64,000 bases of DNA from NCBI RefSeq assembly GCF_001039355.2, contig NW_019776033.1:62001-126000 (forward strand). The letters run 5' to 3'. Source of the stretch: Lingula anatina (taxonomy: Eukaryota > Brachiopoda > Lingulata > Lingulida > Lingulidae). Positions 56,708 to 64,000 of this stretch are shown piece by piece. How positions within the stretch are numbered: position 1 is the first letter of the stretch; each line of letters begins with the position of its first letter. The position numbers were made by a program, and so were the translations under genes. The notes beneath the pieces are model-generated. The model did not search any database and was not told the origin of the DNA. It worked only from the letters and a program-made list of their open reading frames with translations.

Positions 56708-58661
56708 AAATTATGCAGCAATAAATTGGCCTGACCTGCGTTGATACGCGTCTTTTAACTCCAAAATGTGACGCATTTTCAAATAGCGCTAATCTTATCC
56801 GAGCATTCATCTGCCATACGTTTTCTATCACAATGATAGGAATATCTTCCAATAAACCATTCCGCTAAAATGCCATCACATTTTAGACTCAATCAACCAC
56901 TTCAACGCTCATGCTTGTGTGGATCTTAAGACGTGACTGTTACTTAACCACCGATCTAAAAGATACGCGTGTTCATCAAGCTGATTTTAATTACCTTGCC
57001 ACGATTTGCATTTCCTCACGGGACTGGGTGGGTCTTTTTCGGGGGAGTGGGAATCACTCAGCAGGCCCTCCCTTTCTGTCTTGTCGGATCCAAGAGACGA
57101 CAGCGAGTGGGCACTGAGTCGTGTTCCCTTGTTCGCCATCCTTACCTGTCGGTAGCGATATTAGCAACTGTCACCAAAAATTGTTGCCCCTGTCAGCCTG
57201 TGATGCGCAATCTCAGTTTCAATTCGGCCAAAACCGGTTCAATAGAGTCGTAAATCGTAAATGTAGTTCTGGGATCAGTGAACACGTGCGTCAACACGGT
57301 TGGTGTTTACTTCTTGCGAGCGACGTGTGTGAGTGTGTGTTGGCTCATGTACGGGACGAAGCGAAATTCTGGCCGACTGCGTGTGCGCGTCGCGCAAAAG
57401 AAGTCGTTCTCAACACAGGTGCGTCAGTCGGGCAGTTACGGCGGATACTTGTCACCGGCCAGATCACGGCGTTAGAAACAGGACCGTGATTTGCAGAAAG
57501 CTGGTGACAGTTTTCACTGACACGAAAGGTATAGGACACATTCTTGCAGCATGACTGACTTGGTATGACTGGGATCGTGTTACATGTTTTTGTCGAGCTC
57601 AAACGCTCGCGTTGGATTCACGATTCCTTAGCGTGACTTGTTACATATGTTTACTTTAAGTGTAAAATAAAATTAAATAAATGTTTTTTTTTTTTGTTTT
57701 TCGGCGAGTCAGTTCCGGGTGGAGGGGACACTTCTTGAAGTTAAAGCCGTCATGGAGACATCTCTTGCCGTTGATGGACAAGTTCACGTGTCTGTACCTG
57801 TGACACATTGTCTTTGTTCTCTGTTGGTGTTTACAGATAATGGGAGACGTAAAAAAACTGCAGCGGTTTGGGGTGAATTGTACTCGCTAGTTCGATACAT
57901 GACCTCAAACTCTGGGCTATTCTTAAGAAAAATGGCTGCATCTTGTTAACTGCTCCAATTAGCTAGGACAAAAAAGTACAGGGGCACTGGTGTCATTTTC
58001 CTTTGCATATTTTTGGTCTTGTCTTGTCTTGTCTTCTTTGTAAGGTTTTGTTGAAAATGAGAACGAATTGGCAACTCTCCATTCAAACGGCTTCTTTGGG
58101 TCTGGCCTTCATTTAACATCCGTCAGAAGTAGGTTTGAATTTTTTACCATTGTTGATGATGATGGTTTTGACATTTATCAATAACACCAAACATTCAGAC
58201 GCGTTTTGCACGTATTTGCCTATGTCGTTCTGCACCGCTGAACCTCTATTGAATCAATGGTATTGTGTAAGCTGGTATATTGAGGACTACATTTTCAACG
58301 TTATAGAATTTATAACATTCAAATCTAGCAAATATTTGGTTGATAGTAGCCACCCCTTAAAAAAATAGTAGGCCTATTTGATACATCCCACAATTTTGTT
58401 AAAATGTCTCAATTTTTTTTTCGCTTATAGATAAGAGTTTCTCAATGGCATTGTTAAACTTAAAACCGGATAGAACTATTTGGAAATCTGGTATACTCTT
58501 CTTCCGACTCTTGTTAGAATCCTCAAATAACAAATATTTGGCTGTTTTCTACTCTTAATCAAAACGTAAGTGGAGCGGGTTTATTGTGTCTGTTTGTATT
58601 CAGGAGAACTTGATGCGTTGACTTGAAAAAAAAAACACTACACACGGATTACTGAAAGTAA

Positions 58662-58886
58662 GGGTGCATTTCCAGAGATTTAGATCGATCCAGAGATTCA
58701 GATTTAGTTCGACCTAACTCCCTGGGGGTTCACGCTAAATTGCAGTCAGTCGAGCGCGCACCATAGTTAATTACCCCCTTACAGCTTTTAGTAGGCGGGA
58801 CAGACGCTTAAGCCGGCTAAGCTGACAGTATTCTAGTGAGACTCCCCGCGGGGATAGATCGATCTAAAAGCTCTGGGAATACAGCC
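58662..58886 (+). mobile_element. MITE subfamily A, copy 4
   Basis: 225 bp; TAA on both sides (58659-58661, 58887-58889). Ends GGGTGCATTTCCAGAGATTT and the complement of AAGCTCTGGGAATACAGCC. Contains a short inner duplication of CCAGAGATT. Confidence 0.8.
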
Positions 58887-59818
58887 TAATACTCCCTCCA
58901 TTCACCCCCTTCAGTGAATCTCCTTTTTTAACGAAAACTGCACATGTAGGCAACAGTAATTTTTGCAGACAACGTGAAAAGGTAACTTAACCCGTCAAAA
59001 CAAGCTTTATTTCCGCAATGCCTGTCATTGTGTGTCATCCTTATATATAGTGCTGTCCATTCCGCCAAGGTCGTGCAGACATACCAAAGACCACGTCTCA
59101 TAATGCATAACCGCGAAGAAAACCGAGAGTCCGTCAGGGCTGATAATGTTCCATGCCTCCGGTGGCTAACCCTAGGAATCGAATTGTACTACTGGAAATC
59201 GTTCAACAACACAGGCCGTTCACAGAGCAAAATCATCTCTTTCATTATGACCGACTTCAATAAGCTTTTAGTATATAGTGACAGAGAAATGGGACAGTGT
59301 AGAAAAAACATTTATATGACTGGAAGGGGGTGGTGTTACCGTATATATGCTCTTCTTATTTACTTAACTTGAACATTACGCTGTACCTCATATACTATTA
59401 TCGCTAAAATCGTCATAGCCTACTTAGACTCTCTCTCATTACTATGTAAATCAACATGTATATTATATCGTTATGTGCAAGTATTTTTTCCTCATTTTCT
59501 CATTGTGCGAATTGTTTGTGGAAGGTGTCTGTAAATCACAGTGTAGAAAACGTATAGTATTGTTTTGTGTATGTAATAAAGTATTAAAAAAGTATATAGT
59601 GACTGGTAGAGGACACCAGTATCATACAGTGCCCCCTCCAGCGTCGTACCTACACGCTATTCAGGATGGACGTTATTTTTCATGAGAACGTTACTCATCG
59701 CCTGAATCTTGTTTGCTGGATCTTTTCATACCTTTTCCTGGCAGCCATTGCTGAAGTAAGGGTTCCCCCCCCCCAAACCCCCCCAAAATCATTTGATTAC
59801 TAGTGCTAAATACTAAAT

Positions 59819-59833
59819 CTTCTTCTTCTTCTT

Positions 59834-59877
<44 letters not shown>
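59819..59877. repeat. Microsatellite (CTT)n-(CTA)n
   Basis: CTT units then about fourteen CTA/ACT units, followed by ATT-rich sequence. Confidence 0.95.
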
Positions 59878-59878
<1 letters not shown>

Positions 59879-61061
59879 ATAGTTATTATTATTGTTATTG
59901 TTATAGGAATTATTATTAGTATTACGGTGATGATGATCTAAAGAATAAGAAAGGGAAGAGCACGTGAACCAAATTATAATACATTGCATAGTTTAACGTA
60001 GATCTTCGGATGAGATTAGCTCAATTTGTTATCAAGTTTTGAATTAAATTTCATCACATTTGATCTTTGCCCTGGCCGCCGTTCAGTGAAGAAAGAAGAT
60101 AGAATGACGACAAAAGAAAAGGGCGCACGCGTGCAGAAACTATATATTGGAAAGGGAGAAAATAGATCGCTGCCTTAAATTGAAAAATGAGTCAGAAAGA
60201 TCATGAAGAAAAGACTGTGTATTTTGTAGCATTCGTGCATTTCTAATTTGAACTCAAAAAGAAGCCACGCGTAGTCAAAGGTGATTTTTTATGTTGCTCT
60301 TTTATCACTCTTTTATCAGCACCCATTATACTTACAACAGTTGAGTTTGGTCACGCTGGGTGCTGCAAAACAATTTTTTTCGCGGCCGTCAAATGTCCTT
60401 GGGTAAGGGACAATTTTTCATTCGATCTTAGTCCAATTGTGTTCTGTCACTGACCATAATATTGGAAATATTCTGTTTTTTACAACCTGGACTTCAGTTC
60501 CCCCATGTCTCTGCAAATATTAGTTGCGTCTATTGTGAAGACCCAGTGACATAAATCTTCTTTCATATTTGAACAACGACTTTTTTTAGCTAAGACTTAC
60601 ATTATGCACTGTAACACTATGCACTTCTTTATTATTTATCTTGTTAGAAAAGGACATTCTTCTTCTTTAAACAAAATATAGTTCTGTGCATCATAACTTG
60701 ATTTTGTCCTCAAAGACACTACATAGTTTCATCTACCAGTAGGCTTAACATATATATTTTATTTTTCATTACTTTCTTCCGTTTATAAAAAACGGACAGT
60801 CGTCCGATTTAAGTCACTATGGTCGCGACCTTTAAGAACACATAGCGTAATCTGCTATATATATAATTTTATGTATTCAGCAAAAAAAAAAAAAAAAAAA
60901 AAATGCTCGATTGGACAAACTTAATCTTACGCTTTTTAAAACCCCTTCTATTAAAACTGTGATCGTCATAGGCCTAAACATTTAGTTTTATAACCACAGG
61001 TGACAGCAGGTTGAATTATGTTTTAGTAATGCTTTTTCTCACAACCTTTTTTCTACTCCCG

Positions 61062-61064
<3 letters not shown>

Positions 61065-61100
<36 letters not shown>
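61065..61100. repeat. Microsatellite (TC)n
   Basis: About 18 TC units followed by short CA runs. Confidence 0.97.
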
Positions 61101-61103
<3 letters not shown>

Positions 61104-61853
61104 CACACATACACACACAAGAGAATGATTCACTGATAAAACGATAAACTATGGAGAATAAAGATACAGAAAAGGCACTTTACAGTGTTTGAGCAAGACA
61201 CAGTCGGCAAATATTCAATGGCACAGAGAAAAAGTTGAACCATGTCCCTTCCACTTCCATTTACAAGCGGATATAACATGTTCATGTGCCATTAAATTAG
61301 CCTTGTGTCCGACGAAAGAGGATCATTCGTCATGTCCACTTTCATTCTAGCACGCACGGTCAATGTGAAATCCTCAAGGTCTTAACAGAGCCCTGATGCT
61401 AACGCTAAAGACATGTTATCTAAAACTGGCGTCTCGTACTTTGACCACTGGCCCAGAAATGAAAGCCAAACATGGGTATATAATACACTCTGTATATTGA
61501 CTCTTCCCTATAGTATGGCAACTTGCCATAAACACACCTTTCCAAAATGCAATAAAACCCATTGTCCTGAAACCCTGCACCTTGGATTTTTTGTTTGCTG
61601 TTTTTGAAGTTCTTACACAGATGATTGTGTTCTATCCCCGTATTTCGATGTGACAAACATCTTATTGTTATGGTATGACATAGACATGACACAGGAACGC
61701 AACGTATTTACAAAATCCGTAAATAATAAAAACATACTAACTGATGTTTACTTACGTTTACTTGCTATTATTTGTCCAACATCAATCCGACAGATACAAA
61801 AACATGTTTACGTAAGACGTGATCTCTCTTTCTCAGTTAAATGTATGTAGACC

Positions 61854-62093
61854 TCGGTGTGTGTGTGTGCGTGTGTGTGTGTGAGTTTCCTCGTGTGTGT
61901 GTGTATGTGTGTGTGTGTGTGTGTGCGCGCGCGCATGCATGCATGTTTTTGCTGTTAGTTATTGTCCAGTGTTTACTGTGCTGCTTGTCCAATTCTGTTT
62001 TCTTTCTCTGTAGGTCAGATTTTTCTTACCTCAGTTGATATAAATTCACACCATTTTCAGCCGCTGATATCAATGTTCCTAAAAAAAAGATAA

Positions 62094-62142
<49 letters not shown>
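61854..62142. repeat. Two GT microsatellites
   Basis: GT runs at about 61854-61928 (ending in GCGCGC then GCATGCAT) and 62094-62142. Confidence 0.95.
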
Positions 62143-62144
<2 letters not shown>

Positions 62145-63054
62145 GACGTGGGTGTGCGAGATATTAGGCAAAACCTTGACGAAAGTAACTTACGTGTCTT
62201 GTTATCGTTCTTCTTGGTTTGTTCATACTAGAAAAATAGAAAGAGAAAAAAGTATAGACAATACAAAGAGCTTAGAAATTTATTTAACAGCCATTATTGC
62301 ATACGTATTTTTAAAATATTTTAAAATGCGTTTCAAAGACATTTATACAAAGTCTTATGTTAAATATATCATAGAAATAAGAAACAATCATGAAACAAAC
62401 AAGTTAATATTAAGTGCATTATCTGTTCCTTTAATTTTTTTTATTTTTCTATTATAGACACTATTGACGTTTATAATGATAAACAAGGTAGACACACTAC
62501 GTGTATAATGACTTTGGTGAATAAGATCATCTGCAGGGTAGTGTCTATCTGTATTCACTCAAAAACTAGATATTTTAACTGCGTATTCAATATGAGAACA
62601 TGTATTTGGCTAGTTATAATCACAGATGTATGTGCCTACTCAAATATCAACGAACTTTAGACGTAATGTTTAAAAGCAACAGAAACCGACTGTCAAAAAT
62701 TTATATTCACATTAACCCCCGGCTATTAGAAAAAAAAACTCCTGTGACTGAGGTACGTGCATGTGATTCTATTTCAACAGTATCATTACTAAATTATTGC
62801 TACTTGGCGATATACGATAGGAAATACAATGTGATGTTACATCATATGAAGCATGCATCAATCCTATTTTGTGCACGTGAACAGTCTGTTCTTTCAGTTC
62901 TTTTAGAGTCCGCACTGACGACTTTTTTTATTCAAGGCTGTCAAGGGCTGTGTTATGATTTGTAATGGTGCTTTCTGTCCCCCTGTAGGTTCTTCCATTT
63001 ATTCTTTTTCGTTCAGCAACTATGCAAAAATTGTAACATTACTCTTTTTCTCAC

Positions 63055-63108
63055 CTTGTGCGATGATTCAGATGCAGATTCATCGGTTTCGCTAACGAAG
63101 AAAATAGC
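63055..63108 (-). CDS. Candidate distal 5' exon of the SLC4 gene
   Basis: 54 nt between acceptor TTAAAATTCCAG and donor CACAAG|GTGAGA. Only one frame joins to the 52.6-kb exon without a stop; it contains ATG (MNLHLNHRTR) and ends phase 2. Start at this ATG, or further upstream off the window, is open. Using this ATG gives a 1118-aa isoform. Confidence 0.45.
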
Positions 63109-64000
63109 CTGGAATTTTAAAGAATGTCTAACATATTAAAAGCAGTTACAACCCCCTTAACCAAAAATCATACATGTAACGCTATGTACTGACTTGTGTT
63201 TCACAAAAAAAAGTGTTTGGTCATACTTCTAATCTATCAAAAACAAAATTGGAAAAAAGAAAAAGGTCAATTTTTTTCTAATATGCTTTTTTTACTTCGT
63301 GCATTCCCAAGAGAATGGTCTCAGATAGATAGACAGACAGACACATACACATAAAGACAGATAGACGTTAAGGTTGGTGCAGTTACAACATAATAGTTGA
63401 AAATAAACTAAGTACTACAGCTGCACAATGCAGTAGAGAATACAATATAAAAACCTGTCTCAACAGTCGCAATGCTACAAGTCCATGATTGTGCCGCAAG
63501 CATATATGAGTGAAAATGTGTATGGGTGTCGATATCTCCGAAGGCGAAGCAGGCGGAAAATTAGACGACGGGCTTCAGGGTTTTATAAGCAGGGTAAGAT
63601 AGAGGGAATATAAAACCCATTTCTAGTACCTATTGAACCCAGATAGAGACCTTGGTGTAAAACTGCATTATTTTGTAAAATATCACCGTAAAACATAATT
63701 TGTGTGCACAGCTTTTAACTCATCGACTTTTTATTGGGCACAGCACTTTTTTTATTCATTCATATCTTGAATATGCTTCTATCGACATGTAGGGAAAACC
63801 AGGACATACATCATTTTTGAAAATGCAACCGCTTCAAACTGACCACATTTGCCGCTGAAGACTTGAAATATCTAAGAATACCAGAGTGGACGGCAGAAAC
63901 CCCGTTCACAATAAAAATGCCTTGGTCGTGTCCTAGAGCACTTGTGGGGAAACGTGCGTCACACTCTTTACCAATGGCGTCTCTTCCAAGCCACTAGCCA
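63109..64000. other. Right edge, no feature recognised
   Basis: A short GACA/GATA-rich stretch at 63325-63365; no exon or repeat element that I can support. Confidence 0.45.

Larger units (their letters stand above)
58887..63054. other. Intron/intergenic, no gene supported
   Basis: AT-rich with microsatellites; short + frames at 59.0, 59.5 and 62.6 kb show no protein features. Confidence 0.45.

Noticed and set aside
56911-57554. Overlapping frames in the GC-richer stretch at 57 kb
   Set aside because: Open on both strands because of composition; no domain, signal peptide or consistent splice sites.

Overview
This window is nuclear DNA from an animal, most likely a marine bilaterian invertebrate (lophotrochozoan or invertebrate deuterostome; I cannot place it further). 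Genes are split into short exons with GT-AG introns. Intergenic DNA is AT-rich, full of microsatellites and of short inverted-repeat transposons (MITEs). I see no bacterial or viral gene, no rRNA, no convincing tRNA and no CRISPR array.

Layout. (1) 1-7325, + strand: the last ten exons of a 4-coumarate-CoA-ligase-like acyl-CoA synthetase; its N-terminus lies outside the window. (2) 8776-13442, - strand: two neighbouring genes for small secreted precursors that look like divergent tandem paralogues of a neuropeptide prohormone. Each has a signal peptide, a conserved PF-x-P stretch and a basic cassette of the form RRR-(Y/F)-x-G-KR. The second also has a C-terminal four-cysteine tail and a plausible upstream TATA box with a non-coding exon. 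(3) 17791-18690, - strand: a 299-codon open frame that I do not recognise. (4) 22127-27548, - strand: a three-exon class A peptide GPCR, closest by eye to kisspeptin/galanin-type receptors. Its DRY motif is DKH and its NPxxY motif is KPxxL. The TM3 exon starts at a splice acceptor inside a 4-copy, ~40-bp tandem repeat and ends at an unresolved base (N, 26360). (5) 30916-47179, - strand: a complete 19-exon SLC4-family Na+/bicarbonate cotransporter. The exons rebuilt here sum to 3270 nt with all phases matching (1089 aa). A 27-nt microexon candidate and an alternative N-terminus encoded by exons at 52.5 and 63.1 kb are also phase-compatible. (6) 47.2-64 kb: mainly a long 5' intron of the SLC4 alternative transcript, with microsatellites and MITEs and one weak candidate for a small secreted peptide (48.5 kb).

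Mobile DNA. At least thirteen non-autonomous inverted-repeat elements can be delimited. Eight belong to two related ~115-255-bp subfamilies that share AGATCGATC-type ends; several have clear TAA/TTA target duplications, as for PIF/Harbinger elements. A third family (AACTAGTCC...AAATATGGC) includes a copy inserted in the arm of another foldback element. A near-perfect 217-bp palindrome lies at 21.4-21.6 kb and a hAT-like MITE at 16.0 kb.

How the genes might work together: the acyl-CoA synthetase and the bicarbonate transporter are ordinary metabolic and ion-transport genes. The most interesting unit is the paired precursor genes about 11 kb from an orphan peptide GPCR on the same strand, a possible ligand/receptor neighbourhood. 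That link is inference from proximity only.
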